Assembly: GCA_037138335.1 (NCBI GenBank)
Contig: JBAXIO010000002.1
Coordinates: 124,001 to 188,000 of the forward strand
Reading direction: 5' to 3'
Length of the DNA stretch: 64,000 bases
From: CAIRDP01 sp037138335
GTDB lineage: Bacteria > Bacteroidota > Bacteroidia > Bacteroidales > FEN-979
Part shown: positions 1 to 8,679 of the stretch, in pieces
How positions within the stretch are numbered: the stretch's first letter is position 1
Layout of the letters: each line of letters begins with the position of its first letter
Position numbers and translations under genes: made by a program
Notes under the pieces: model-generated
Database searches by the model: none
What the model saw: the letters and a program-made list of their open reading frames with translations, nothing else
Told to the model about the DNA's origin: nothing

Positions 1-417
1 GATCAGAACCAGAAAATGAACGATAATAACCCCAAGCTGGAAAAGAAACTGGCTATTCTTGTCGTAGAAGATAATGCGATCAACCTGAGGCTTATTACTG
101 CCGCCCTGACCAGGGCAGGTCATAAAGTTGATACTGCAACTGACGGGCAGATTGCTTTGGATAAGTTCAGGGTAAATTCCTATGATGCCATTTTGATGGA
201 TATCATGATGCCGGTTATGGATGGGCTCACTGCAACCCGGGAGATCCGTAAAGCAGAGACAGAGAGAATTTCCGGACAGGATAAAAAGGTAAAGATCATT
301 GCGATAACAGCCAATGCCTTTGAAGATGACCGTAACAAATTTTTTGAAAGCGGGATGGATTTTTATATGAATAAACCCATCGAGATAGAGGAATTGAACA
401 GGATCCTTCAATTATAA
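1..417 (+). CDS. Response-regulator receiver domain, 5'-partial
   Basis: This is a CheY-like receiver. It shows the acidic pair in LVVEDN, the phospho-acceptor Asp in AILMDIMMP, the Thr region in IAITANA and the late Lys in MNKP. The frame is open from base 1 (DQNQK precedes the first Met at base 16) and no ribosome-binding site precedes that Met. The domain therefore most likely ends a longer protein, such as a hybrid histidine kinase, that begins before the window. The KLEKK stretch before the domain looks like the linker found in such kinases. The next gene, a complete hybrid kinase, begins 28 bases downstream. A free-standing single-domain regulator starting at base 16 cannot be excluded. 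Confidence 0.8.
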   Translation, partial: DQNQKMNDNNPKLEKKLAILVVEDNAINLRLITAALTRAGHKVDTATDGQIALDKFRVNSYDAILMDIMMPVMDGLTATREIRKAETERISGQDKKVKIIAITANAFEDDRNKFFESGMDFYMNKPIEIEELNRILQL

Positions 418-445
418 CAGTATTAACCCCATCAGAGGAGGGTAA

Positions 446-2803
446 GTGAACAGGAGCTACTTTCTTAAAGTTATTATAATCCCATCGGTTACATATTTTG
501 TAATGGTTGGATTATACATTCTGTTTACGAGTTATTCAGAAAGGGAGAGGATCATCTCGGAGGTAGACCACCGGCTTATAATTGCAGCTTCCAATATCAG
601 CCAGGTACTCGATCCCACATTTTTTGACAGGGCGACCGACTCCGGCACTATCACGGCAGAAGAGCACCTTAAGAATATCCTGGAACTTTCACGAAATGTG
701 AAAACATCAGGGTTGACTTATCTGTATGCTACAGTTGTGCGTAACGGCAAGGTCTTCTTCATCGCTTCAAGTGCCAAAGATGAAGAGTTTTTAAAACATA
801 AACTGCCAACATACTGGCAGGCTTATCCTGAGGCTACTTCTGAGTTTGTTAAAACCATTAATTCAAGCCAGCCAACCTTTGAAAGATCTGAAGATCGCTG
901 GGGAAAATTTGAGAGTGCAATCATTACCCGTACGTCACCGGGGGGAAACCGATACCTCGTCGGTGCCGATATGGATATTTCTTATATCAACGAACACATA
1001 CTTTCGCGCATCCCTTACATTATCATGCGTGCATTGTTTTTCCTTGTCATTGTTGGCCCTTTCTTTTACTTCCTCACAAAATACTATAAGAAGAACACGG
1101 CCACACTAGAAGAGAAGATTCAGGAACGAAGGGCTGCCGAAAAGCAACTTGAGGACTATAAGGTCCACCTTGAAGAAATAATTCAGTCGAGGACCGAACA
1201 GCTTCAGGAGGAAGTCAGGGAGAGGAAGCTGATGTCGGAAGAGTTGCAGGTTGCCAAGGAAATTGCCGTTAAAGAGAGCCGGGCCAAATCAATCTTCCTG
1301 GCTAACATGAGTCATGAGATCAGGACGCCCATGAATGGAGTGATCGGGATGACCAATATCCTGAAGGAAACAGAACTTACAGAGGAACAGAAGGAATACC
1401 TTGAAATAATTGAGATTTCAGGGAACAACCTGCTTTCTATCATTAATGATATTTTAGACTTTTCAAAGATTGAGGCCGGCCAGGTAGAACTTGAAAACAT
1501 TGCTTTTAACCTCAGGTATAATCTTGAAGAGGTGGTTAAGATGCTCCATGTGAGGGCCGAAGGAAAAGGCCTGAAGCTCTTCCTCACCATCTCATCCGAC
1601 CTGCCTGACCTGATAAAAGGTGATCCGGTAAGGTTGAAACAGGTTGTAATGAATTTGGCTAACAATGCCATCAAGTTCACTGCAGAAGGCAGTGTCAGCA
1701 TCTTTATCGAGCCTATCTGGCAGAATGAGGTGCAAATGATGGTTAAATGCCGTGTAGCAGACACAGGCCTTGGGATTTCAGAGAAGGGGCGCGAAAAACT
1801 GTTTAAAGAGTTTTCCCAAACCGATGTTTCAACCACCAGGAAATACGGCGGGACCGGGCTTGGCCTCAAGATTGCCTACGATCTGGTCAGGCTGATGGGG
1901 GGCGAGATAGGTGTTGAGAGCGAGGAAGGGAAGGGATCGGTTTTCTGGTTTACTGCCGTATTTGGCAAGATGCTGAAGTCGGAACTTGAGAAACTTGAAA
2001 TCGAGAAACAGAAGGACGATGTAAAAAGCATTCCGATCCTTCTGGTTGAGGACAATTACATCAGCCAGAGAGTAGCCAGGACCTCTCTTGAAAAAGACGG
2101 TTTTACCAACCTTGAAATTGCAGAAAACGGCAGGGTTGCAATTCGCTTGTTCGAGAAGAAGGAATATGAGATCATTCTGATGGATATCAGGATGCCGGTC
2201 ATGGACGGGCTCGAGGCAACCGAAAAGATCCGGGAGCTGGAACGGATTAATCCGCAGAGGAGGGCATCCTACATCGTTGCATTTACAGCGTACGCAGTGG
2301 AAGGAGACAAAGAGCGTTTCCTTGAAGCGGGTATGGATGACTACGTAGCAAAACCATTCCAGCCTGAAGAATTGGTCAGGGTCATTACAAAATTTGCCGG
2401 GAAAAGGGAATACCGTAAACAAAGGGCTTTAAATATTTTACTGGCGGAGGATAATAAAATCAACCAGAAGGTTGCGATCAAGACACTGGAAAGTTTCGGG
2501 CATAAAGTTGATCTTGCTGAAACCGGTTTGCAGGCCCTTGAAAAATTTCAGAACAACGATTATAATATTATCCTGATGGACGTGGAGATGCCGGAAATGG
2601 ACGGTATTGAGACGACCCAGATGATAAGGAAAATGGAGCGGGAGGATGTATTGAATGGGGTACCGAAAAGAAGGATTAAAATCGTTGCCCTTACAGCATC
2701 AACCACCAAGGAAGACCGGGAAAGGTGTATCGCATCAGGCATGGATGATTATATCAGCAAACCGTTCAGGCAATCAGAACTTGTACGAGCATTAAATATT
2801 TAA
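446..2803 (+). CDS. Hybrid sensor histidine kinase with two receiver domains
   Basis: A membrane sensor kinase of 785 residues. The GTG start is set by a strong Shine-Dalgarno run, GAGGAGGG at 435-442. Residues about 5-27 and 190-212 are membrane segments enclosing an extracytoplasmic sensor region of about 160 residues. A coiled coil follows (about 215-275), then the HisKA H-box with His290 (MSHEIRTPMN), and an HATPase domain with the N box (NLANNAIKF) and G boxes (DTGLGIS, GGTGLGL). Two receivers follow, with acceptor Asp580 and Asp712. No HPt domain is present, so the relay partner must be elsewhere. The ligand of the sensor region cannot be read from the sequence. It follows another receiver-containing gene and may be co-transcribed with it. 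Confidence 0.93.
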   Translation: MNRSYFLKVIIIPSVTYFVMVGLYILFTSYSERERIISEVDHRLIIAASNISQVLDPTFFDRATDSGTITAEEHLKNILELSRNVKTSGLTYLYATVVRNGKVFFIASSAKDEEFLKHKLPTYWQAYPEATSEFVKTINSSQPTFERSEDRWGKFESAIITRTSPGGNRYLVGADMDISYINEHILSRIPYIIMRALFFLVIVGPFFYFLTKYYKKNTATLEEKIQERRAAEKQLEDYKVHLEEIIQSRTEQLQEEVRERKLMSEELQVAKEIAVKESRAKSIFLANMSHEIRTPMNGVIGMTNILKETELTEEQKEYLEIIEISGNNLLSIINDILDFSKIEAGQVELENIAFNLRYNLEEVVKMLHVRAEGKGLKLFLTISSDLPDLIKGDPVRLKQVVMNLANNAIKFTAEGSVSIFIEPIWQNEVQMMVKCRVADTGLGISEKGREKLFKEFSQTDVSTTRKYGGTGLGLKIAYDLVRLMGGEIGVESEEGKGSVFWFTAVFGKMLKSELEKLEIEKQKDDVKSIPILLVEDNYISQRVARTSLEKDGFTNLEIAENGRVAIRLFEKKEYEIILMDIRMPVMDGLEATEKIRELERINPQRRASYIVAFTAYAVEGDKERFLEAGMDDYVAKPFQPEELVRVITKFAGKREYRKQRALNILLAEDNKINQKVAIKTLESFGHKVDLAETGLQALEKFQNNDYNIILMDVEMPEMDGIETTQMIRKMEREDVLNGVPKRRIKIVALTASTTKEDRERCIASGMDDYISKPFRQSELVRALNI

Positions 2804-2814
2804 CCCTGCACCAT

Positions 2815-3648
2815 ATGAAAAAACTGATCGTATTGATTTTTATTTGTTTCACTTCAATATATCAGCTCTATGCCCAGGATGAACAGGCGCTGAAGGAAGC
2901 TGAAGAATCGGTTGGTGATAAGTCAGCTACCCTGAATTTCGGAGCCGATATCATGAGCCGTTACATCTGGAGAGGGATTGATTTCGGGAATTCCCCTGCC
3001 ATCCAGCCAAGTATTTACTTTAGCTGGAGGGGATTGAATGTTGGGGCCTGGGGATCTTATTCCTTTGCACCGCACAGAATCATGATCAATGATTCGGTTT
3101 CGGTGAATATGGGCAATTACGCTGAAATGGACATGTACGTTTCGTATACCTTAAAATGGTTCACACTGATGTTTTTTGATTATTTCGTACCGAACGGACT
3201 GGACCCAAATTACACAGGGCTCCAGGGGTACCAGTATTTCAATTACGATAAAAAAACCACGGGCCATACATTTGAAGTCTCCCTTACTTTTACCGGGCCC
3301 TCGGCGTTTCCAATCAAATTCTATGCCGGCACACTCGTATACGGCAATGATAAAGCCAAGGATACCCTGGGCTTTTACGGAGATGAGAACAAAAATAATT
3401 TCTCAACTTATCTTGAGCTGGCCTATCCTGTCACCTTAAAAAAGCTCAAGATGGACCTGAACTTCTTTGCCGGGGGCACCCCGTTCGGAGGCAGCTGGTA
3501 CGGCCCCAAAGCCGGTTTTACCAATGTGGGGATCACAGCCAAAAAGATGATCCCTATATCAAAGAGTTATTGCCTGCCGGTTCAGGCATCCCTAATAACA
3601 AACCCGGCAGCCCAAAAAGTCTTTCTTGTATTCGGGATTTCGTTTTAA
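2815..3648 (+). CDS. TorF-like outer-membrane porin-type protein
   Basis: An exported protein of 277 residues with an N-terminal signal peptide ending near YAQ (residue 21). The mature part is rich in alternating aromatic and polar residues and ends in Phe (VFGISF), typical of an outer-membrane beta-barrel. The SRYIWRGI motif near the mature N-terminus resembles the TorF family of putative porins. It starts 11 bases after the hybrid kinase and ends 22 bases before the mutase gene. The substrate is unknown, and the family assignment rests on motif recognition only. Confidence 0.65.
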   Translation: MKKLIVLIFICFTSIYQLYAQDEQALKEAEESVGDKSATLNFGADIMSRYIWRGIDFGNSPAIQPSIYFSWRGLNVGAWGSYSFAPHRIMINDSVSVNMGNYAEMDMYVSYTLKWFTLMFFDYFVPNGLDPNYTGLQGYQYFNYDKKTTGHTFEVSLTFTGPSAFPIKFYAGTLVYGNDKAKDTLGFYGDENKNNFSTYLELAYPVTLKKLKMDLNFFAGGTPFGGSWYGPKAGFTNVGITAKKMIPISKSYCLPVQASLITNPAAQKVFLVFGISF

Positions 3649-3670
3649 AGTAAAAGCTACAACAACTACA

Positions 3671-5821
3671 ATGAGAATTGATTTTAAGGATATTGATTTC
3701 AGATCGGCAATCAAACCACTGGGGCATCAGAATGAAGGTGAAAAAGAACCGGCAAGGGAACCATGGGTAACAGCCGAACATATCCCGGTTAAGGCCTCTT
3801 ATACCAGGGATGATTTAGCCGGTATGGAGCATTTGAATTATGCTGCCGGCCTCCCGCCTTTCCTTCGCGGGCCTTACTCTACCATGTACGTCATGAGCCC
3901 GTGGACTATCAGGCAGTATGCTGGTTTTTCAACAGCCGAGGAATCAAATGCTTTTTACCGCAGGAACCTTGCGGCCGGTCAGAAAGGCCTTTCGGTTGCA
4001 TTTGACCTGGCCACGCACCGGGGTTATGATTCCGATCATCCGAGGGTCGTAGGGGATGTGGGCAAAGCAGGTGTAGCCATCGACAGTGTTGAGGATATGA
4101 AGATCCTCTTTGACCAGATCCCCCTCGGGAAGATGTCAGTCTCGATGACCATGAACGGGGCCGTCTTACCGGTGCTGGCGTTTTACATCATCGCAGCCGA
4201 AGAGCAGGGCGTCCCCCTGTCAGACCTGAACGGCACGATCCAGAATGATATTCTGAAGGAATTCATGGTCAGGAACACATATATCTATCCCCCGACCCCT
4301 TCAATGAAGATCATCGCTGATATTTTTGAATTCTCTTCGAAGAACATGCCGAAATTCAACTCGATTTCCATCAGCGGTTATCATATGCAGGAAGCCGGTG
4401 CTACTTGTGACATCGAACTCGCCTATACCCTTGCCGACGGCCTTGAATACCTGAGAACGGGGATTAATGCCGGGATGGATATTGACACTTTTGCCCCCAG
4501 GCTTTCATTCTTCTGGGCTGCCGGCATGAACCATTTTATGGAAATTGCCAAAATGCGTGCAGGCAGGATGCTTTGGGCCAAACTGGTAAAGCAGTTTAAT
4601 CCGAAGAATCCCAAATCAATGGCATTACGCACCCATACTCAAACATCAGGCTGGAGCCTTACCGAGCAGGATCCTTTCAATAATGTTGCCAGGACCTGTA
4701 TTGAAGCCCTGGCAGCTGCATTGGGCCATACGCAGTCATTGCATACCAATTCGCTTGACGAGGCCATCGCCCTGCCCACCGATTTCTCAGCCCGTATTGC
4801 CCGTAACACGCAGTTATACATCCAGGAAGAAACCCAGGTTTGCCGCTCACTCGATCCATGGGCCGGATCGTATTATGTGGAAACCCTCACAAATGACATT
4901 GCACACAATGCATGGCGCCTCATCAGGGAAGTTGAGGAACTGGGGGGAATGGCCAAAGCCATTGAAACAGGCATCCCTAAAATGAGGATTGAAGAAGCAG
5001 CTGCCAGAAAACAGGCAAGGATTGATTCGGGGAAAGACAGGATCATTGGTGTGAACATGAACCGGCTTGAAAAGGAAGATCCTATAGACATTTTAAATAT
5101 TGACAATACAGCCGTGCGGGAATCCCAGATCATCAGGCTTAACCAGCTTAAGGCTTCAAGAAACAACCAGGAGGTCCAGAATGCGCTTGATGCACTTACA
5201 CGTTCAGCCGAAACAGGAGAAGGGAACCTGCTTGCATTATCGGTAGATGCGGCACGCAAACGTGCCACCCTGGGTGAGATTTCATTTGCGTTAGAAAAAG
5301 TATTCGGGAGGTATAAAGCTGTGATCCGTAGTATTTCAGGAGTGTATTCTTCGGAGTCGGGCGATAGCGAGTCGTTCAGGAAAGCTCGTGCCCTGGCTGA
5401 TAAATTTGCCGAGATGGAAGGCCGCCGGCCAAGGATCATGATAGCAAAGATGGGACAGGACGGCCATGACAGGGGAGCCAAGGTAGTTTCAACCGGATAT
5501 GCCGATATTGGCTTCGACGTGGACATTGGGCCCCTTTTCCAAACCCCGGCAGAATCAGCGAAACAAGCTGTGGAAAACGATGTCCACATACTCGGTGTTT
5601 CCAGTCTTGCCGCCGGGCATAAAACCCTGGTACCTCAGGTCATCGAGGAGCTCGCCAAGCTGGGGAGGGAGGATATCCTTGTGATCGTGGGCGGGGTGAT
5701 CCCTCCCCAGGATTATGAATTTCTATATAAAGCAGGGGCGGCCGCAATTTTTGGTCCGGGGACGGTGATCTCCGATGCTGCCATTAAGCTTTTGGATATT
5801 CTTATTGAAAGCAGGAAGTAA
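3671..5821 (+). CDS. mutB: Methylmalonyl-CoA mutase, large (catalytic) subunit
   Basis: An adenosylcobalamin-dependent mutase that interconverts succinyl-CoA and (R)-methylmalonyl-CoA in propionate metabolism. The 716 residues match the usual length of the catalytic subunit. The N-terminal two thirds form the substrate-binding TIM barrel. The C-terminal B12 domain carries DGHDRG with lower cobalt ligand His599, then SSLAAGH and VIVGG. The reading frame opens upstream at 3626 inside the porin gene; I chose ATG 3671 (MRIDFKDIDF) because it leaves a 22-base gap and a normal N-terminus. No small-subunit gene (mutA), epimerase or chaperone (meaB) is adjacent. It may pair with a distant mutA or act as a homodimer. 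Confidence 0.95.
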   Translation: MRIDFKDIDFRSAIKPLGHQNEGEKEPAREPWVTAEHIPVKASYTRDDLAGMEHLNYAAGLPPFLRGPYSTMYVMSPWTIRQYAGFSTAEESNAFYRRNLAAGQKGLSVAFDLATHRGYDSDHPRVVGDVGKAGVAIDSVEDMKILFDQIPLGKMSVSMTMNGAVLPVLAFYIIAAEEQGVPLSDLNGTIQNDILKEFMVRNTYIYPPTPSMKIIADIFEFSSKNMPKFNSISISGYHMQEAGATCDIELAYTLADGLEYLRTGINAGMDIDTFAPRLSFFWAAGMNHFMEIAKMRAGRMLWAKLVKQFNPKNPKSMALRTHTQTSGWSLTEQDPFNNVARTCIEALAAALGHTQSLHTNSLDEAIALPTDFSARIARNTQLYIQEETQVCRSLDPWAGSYYVETLTNDIAHNAWRLIREVEELGGMAKAIETGIPKMRIEEAAARKQARIDSGKDRIIGVNMNRLEKEDPIDILNIDNTAVRESQIIRLNQLKASRNNQEVQNALDALTRSAETGEGNLLALSVDAARKRATLGEISFALEKVFGRYKAVIRSISGVYSSESGDSESFRKARALADKFAEMEGRRPRIMIAKMGQDGHDRGAKVVSTGYADIGFDVDIGPLFQTPAESAKQAVENDVHILGVSSLAAGHKTLVPQVIEELAKLGREDILVIVGGVIPPQDYEFLYKAGAAAIFGPGTVISDAAIKLLDILIESRK

Positions 5822-5833
5822 CGCTGCCTTCTT

Positions 5834-6460
5834 ATGATCCCTGAGGAAATAGAACAATACTGCGAGGCGCATTCAAGCCCTGAACTTTCTTTCCTGGCTT
5901 CCCTTAATCGTGAAACCCATCTGACCCAGGTTTATCCGCGCATGATCTCCGGGCCAATGCAGGGAACACTTCTCCGTTTCATTTCCAGTATGATCAAACC
6001 TGGAAAGGTGCTCGAGATAGGCACATTTACCGGATATTCGGCAATCAGCCTGGCCCTGGGCGGAGCAGGTATTGTTCATACAATTGAAGTCAACCCTGAA
6101 CAGGAAAATATCATCCGAAGGTATCTTAAAGAAGCAGGTGTTGAAAACCGGGTGACACTTCATATCGGGGATGCGATGAAAATCATTCCCGCTTTAAACG
6201 AAAGATGGGACCTTGTTTTTATTGATGCCGACAAACCGAATTATCTCAATTATTACAACCTGGTTTTTCCCATGGTAAGGCAGGGGGGATGGATACTTGC
6301 CGATAACGCATTATGGGACGGGAAAGTGATATCCGCCGGCACTAAAGATAAAGATACGCTTGGAATTATCGAATACAATGAATTTGTTCAGAATGATACC
6401 AGGGTGGAAAACCTGCTTCTTCCGTTTCGCGACGGGTTGATGATTGCCCGTAAAATCTAA
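5834..6460 (+). CDS. Class I SAM-dependent O-methyltransferase (catechol/caffeoyl-CoA type)
   Basis: A soluble methyltransferase of 208 residues. The SAM-binding glycine motif is VLEIGTFTGYSA, followed by the acidic ribose-binding residue in HTIEVNPE. The metal and catalytic region reads FIDADKPNY and later ADNALWDG. This order is typical of the Methyltransf_3 family, which methylates catechol-like hydroxyls with a divalent metal. The start lies 12 bases after mutB, so the two are probably co-transcribed. Its last four bases overlap the 3' end of the convergent purE gene. The substrate is not predictable. Confidence 0.85.
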   Translation: MIPEEIEQYCEAHSSPELSFLASLNRETHLTQVYPRMISGPMQGTLLRFISSMIKPGKVLEIGTFTGYSAISLALGGAGIVHTIEVNPEQENIIRRYLKEAGVENRVTLHIGDAMKIIPALNERWDLVFIDADKPNYLNYYNLVFPMVRQGGWILADNALWDGKVISAGTKDKDTLGIIEYNEFVQNDTRVENLLLPFRDGLMIARKI

Positions 6461-6963
6461 CCGACTTTATAATCGTACTTTACCTGTGCCAGTTCCTCAT
6501 TGGCCTTGACAATCTTCTTCTTAAGGTCTTCTTTGAATTTCAGCAGTTTCTGGTACAGGGCAGGATCGGAACCTGCGAGAATTTCAACGGCAAGGATGGC
6601 GGCATTCATAGAAGCGTTGATGCCTACCGTGGCAACCGGGATCCCCGGGGGCATCTGTACAATGGCCAGGAGGGAGTCGAGGCCTTCAAGCGTGGCTTTT
6701 ACGGGTACACCGATCACCGGTACCGAAGTCATTGCGGCGATCACCCCGGGCAAATGGGCGGCCATCCCGGCAGCGGCAATGATAACCCGGATCCCGCGAT
6801 TATGTGCGGCTTTTGCAAATTCTTCCACTTTCTCGGGAGTGCGGTGGGCCGACAAGGCATTGATTTCAAACGGCACCTGCATATCGTTCAGGAACTTTGC
6901 TGCAGCTTCCATGACCGGAAGATCAGAAGTGCTTCCCATGATAATACTTACCAATGCTTGCAT
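6457..6963 (-). CDS. purE: 5-(carboxyamino)imidazole ribonucleotide mutase
   Basis: Class I PurE catalyses N5-CAIR to CAIR in de novo purine synthesis. At 168 residues it has the family length. Signature motifs are IIMGSTSDLP near the N-terminus, the catalytic His in SAHRTP, AAAGMAAHLPG, and GINASMNAA. The reading frame extends upstream to 7095, but MQALVSIIMGS at 6963 is the normal N-terminus and sits just downstream of a TAATTTTG box. The 3' end overlaps the convergent methyltransferase gene by four bases. No purK lies in the window. Confidence 0.96.
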   Translation of the reverse strand: MQALVSIIMGSTSDLPVMEAAAKFLNDMQVPFEINALSAHRTPEKVEEFAKAAHNRGIRVIIAAAGMAAHLPGVIAAMTSVPVIGVPVKATLEGLDSLLAIVQMPPGIPVATVGINASMNAAILAVEILAGSDPALYQKLLKFKEDLKKKIVKANEELAQVKYDYKVG

Positions 6964-6980
6964 AATTTTTCGTTTTTTTG

Positions 6981-6988
6981 CAAAATTA
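6981..6988 (-). promoter_or_regulatory. Candidate Bacteroidota -7 box (TAATTTTG) for purE
   Basis: Read on the minus strand, the bases match the Bacteroidota -7 consensus TAnnTTTG exactly and lie 17 bases before the purE start. No clear -33 TTG is found at the expected distance. Confidence 0.5.
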
Positions 6989-7023
6989 GTCAGAAAAACA
7001 GATTTCCCTAAAAATAAAAACCT

Positions 7024-7494
7024 ATGAAAAAAACTTTGGCTCTTATTACAGCTGCCTTGATCCTTTGCCTTGGAACAACAGCTTTTGCGGCGCAAATCAA
7101 TGATTTCACCGCACTCATGAATGCCCTGAGAAACGGCGAAACAGTAAAGGTCGTGATGAAATACGGAAAATGCAGGCTGGTTTCAGATGGGGTGGAACAG
7201 GAAAAATCACCCGATGCCACCGGCGGGATGGCTATTGAAGCCTGGGAATATTTTGAAACAGGCGTGGTCCATAACAAGCAGGCTTTTGTCACTTTCTCAG
7301 TTTCTTCACTTATCCAGAACCCTAAAGGCAATGGCTATGTTTATGACTATGTAAAAGTGAGGATCAACGCCGACAATACCGTAAAGATCCTGGCCCAATA
7401 CATCAATCCGAAGAATTTTAAAACGGTCATGGATGAAACATTCACAGGCATTATTAATGACGGAAAAAACGATGGGGGAGTCTTTCTTTATTAA
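7024..7494 (+). CDS. VirK-family-like exported protein
   Basis: A protein of 156 residues with a clear signal peptide (MKKTLALI... ending near FAA, about residue 22). The mature N-terminus, FTALMNALRNGETVKVVM followed by YGKCRL, resembles the start of VirK-family proteins, where a short helix precedes a strand of the form VKVVxxYxxC. The rest is beta-rich and ends in a Gly/Phe/Tyr-rich tail. VirK proteins are periplasmic proteins of unclear function, known mainly from Proteobacteria. It is divergent from purE across a 60-base spacer and precedes hpt by nine bases. The family assignment is from pattern memory and is moderate. Confidence 0.6.
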   Translation: MKKTLALITAALILCLGTTAFAAQINDFTALMNALRNGETVKVVMKYGKCRLVSDGVEQEKSPDATGGMAIEAWEYFETGVVHNKQAFVTFSVSSLIQNPKGNGYVYDYVKVRINADNTVKILAQYINPKNFKTVMDETFTGIINDGKNDGGVFLY

Positions 7495-7499
7495 CTTTG
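7492..7499 (+). promoter_or_regulatory. TAACTTTG box before hpt (possible -7)
   Basis: The bases match TAnnTTTG and overlap the TAA stop of the upstream gene. The hpt ATG is only four bases further on, so a transcript starting here would be almost leaderless. It may be fortuitous. Confidence 0.3.
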
Positions 7500-7503
7500 T
7501 TAA

Positions 7504-8067
7504 ATGGTTAATACAAATGGCAAACCCGCCCCTTTAAAGGTCAGGGATAAATTCTTCAGACTTTACCTGGAGAAGGAAAAGATTGACAGGATAGTCAGCG
7601 GCATTGCCGGCCGCATTGACCTGGATTATCAGGGAAAGATCCCTTTGTTCCTGGGTATCCTCAACGGGGCATTTATCTTTGCGTCCGACCTGTTGAGGAA
7701 GGTAAACATCCCCTGCGAAATATCATTTGTAAAATATTCTTCATACCAGGGCATGGCAAGCGGGGAAAAAGTAAACAGGCTGCTGGGCCTTAACGAAACG
7801 ATCAGGGGCCGCGATATAATCATCGTCGAAGATATCGTGGATACCGGGCTAACTATGGCACAACTGCTTGCCGACCTGAAGGCCTATGAACCTGCAAGTG
7901 TGAAAATGGCCTGTTTCTGTTTTAAAAAAGATGCTTTCAGGGAAAATTTCAGTATTGATTACTGCGGATTGGAGATCCCTGATTTATTTGTTGTGGGATA
8001 TGGCCTCGATTACGACGGAGCGGGCCGTAATTTTCCTGATATTTACCAGTTGGATGAAACTCTTTGA
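7504..8067 (+). CDS. hpt: Hypoxanthine phosphoribosyltransferase
   Basis: A purine salvage enzyme that converts hypoxanthine or guanine plus PRPP to IMP or GMP. Of the 187 residues, the PRPP loop VEDIVDTGLTM (about residues 108-118) is diagnostic. GILNGAFIFASDL and VKYSSYQG (the flexible loop) are in the expected order, and VGYGLDY lies near the C-terminus. It heads a run of nucleotide-related genes, with adk 24 bases downstream. Confidence 0.94.
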   Translation: MVNTNGKPAPLKVRDKFFRLYLEKEKIDRIVSGIAGRIDLDYQGKIPLFLGILNGAFIFASDLLRKVNIPCEISFVKYSSYQGMASGEKVNRLLGLNETIRGRDIIIVEDIVDTGLTMAQLLADLKAYEPASVKMACFCFKKDAFRENFSIDYCGLEIPDLFVVGYGLDYDGAGRNFPDIYQLDETL

Positions 8068-8091
8068 TAAACTAACATAAATTGATAATCA

Positions 8092-8658
8092 ATGCATAAC
8101 CTTATTTTATTTGGTCCCCCGGGAGCGGGTAAAGGGACCCAGGCAGTTAAAATCGCACAAAAATATAACTGGAAGCATATTTCAACAGGTGACATCCTCA
8201 GGGCTGAAGTGGGCCAGGGAACCCCTCTCGGCCTCCAGGTTAAAGCCGTAATGGAGGCAGGGCACCTCGTTTCGGATGAGCTGCTGATTGAAATTATCAG
8301 GTCGGTATTCCTTAAGAATGAGGATGCCGAAGGATTTGTTTTCGACGGATTTCCCCGCACCCTGAACCAGGCACATGAACTCGACAAGTTGCTGAGCCGG
8401 CTGAATCATTCGGTGAAACAGGTCCTTTCGCTTGAAGTGGACGAAGAAGAACTTGTTAAACGCCTTATAAAGAGGGCGATGGAACAGGGCCGGGTTGATG
8501 ACACCGAAGAAGTCATCAAAAACAGGCTGGTACAGTATCACAAGCATACCAAGCCCCTTCAGCAATATTACCAGGACAAAGGTATCTATACCGAAGTTTA
8601 CGGAGTAGGAGGGATTGACGATATTTTTGAAAGCCTTTGCAAAGCGATCAGGAAATAA
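8092..8658 (+). CDS. adk: Adenylate kinase
   Basis: Catalyses AMP + ATP = 2 ADP. The P-loop GPPGAGKGT lies at residues 8-16, the NMP-binding region reads ISTGDILRAE, and the central motif DGFPRTLNQA is present. The lid is short and has no zinc cysteines (ERLIKR-type, here VKRLIKRAMEQGRVDD), which explains the 188-residue length. It lies between hpt and obg with spacers of 24 and 21 bases, so these three are very likely one transcript. Confidence 0.97.
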   Translation: MHNLILFGPPGAGKGTQAVKIAQKYNWKHISTGDILRAEVGQGTPLGLQVKAVMEAGHLVSDELLIEIIRSVFLKNEDAEGFVFDGFPRTLNQAHELDKLLSRLNHSVKQVLSLEVDEEELVKRLIKRAMEQGRVDDTEEVIKNRLVQYHKHTKPLQQYYQDKGIYTEVYGVGGIDDIFESLCKAIRK

Positions 8659-8679
8659 GAATTAAAACATAAGGATTTC

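Noticed and set aside
3626..3670. Upstream in-frame extension of mutB inside the porin gene
   Set aside because: It would overlap the porin by 23 bases and add residues unlike the family; the ATG at 3671 gives a normal N-terminus.
4873..5589. Antisense open frame of 238 codons within mutB
   Set aside because: It is a Ser- and Ile-rich shadow of the mutase B12 and linker region, with no start signals and no recognisable motif.
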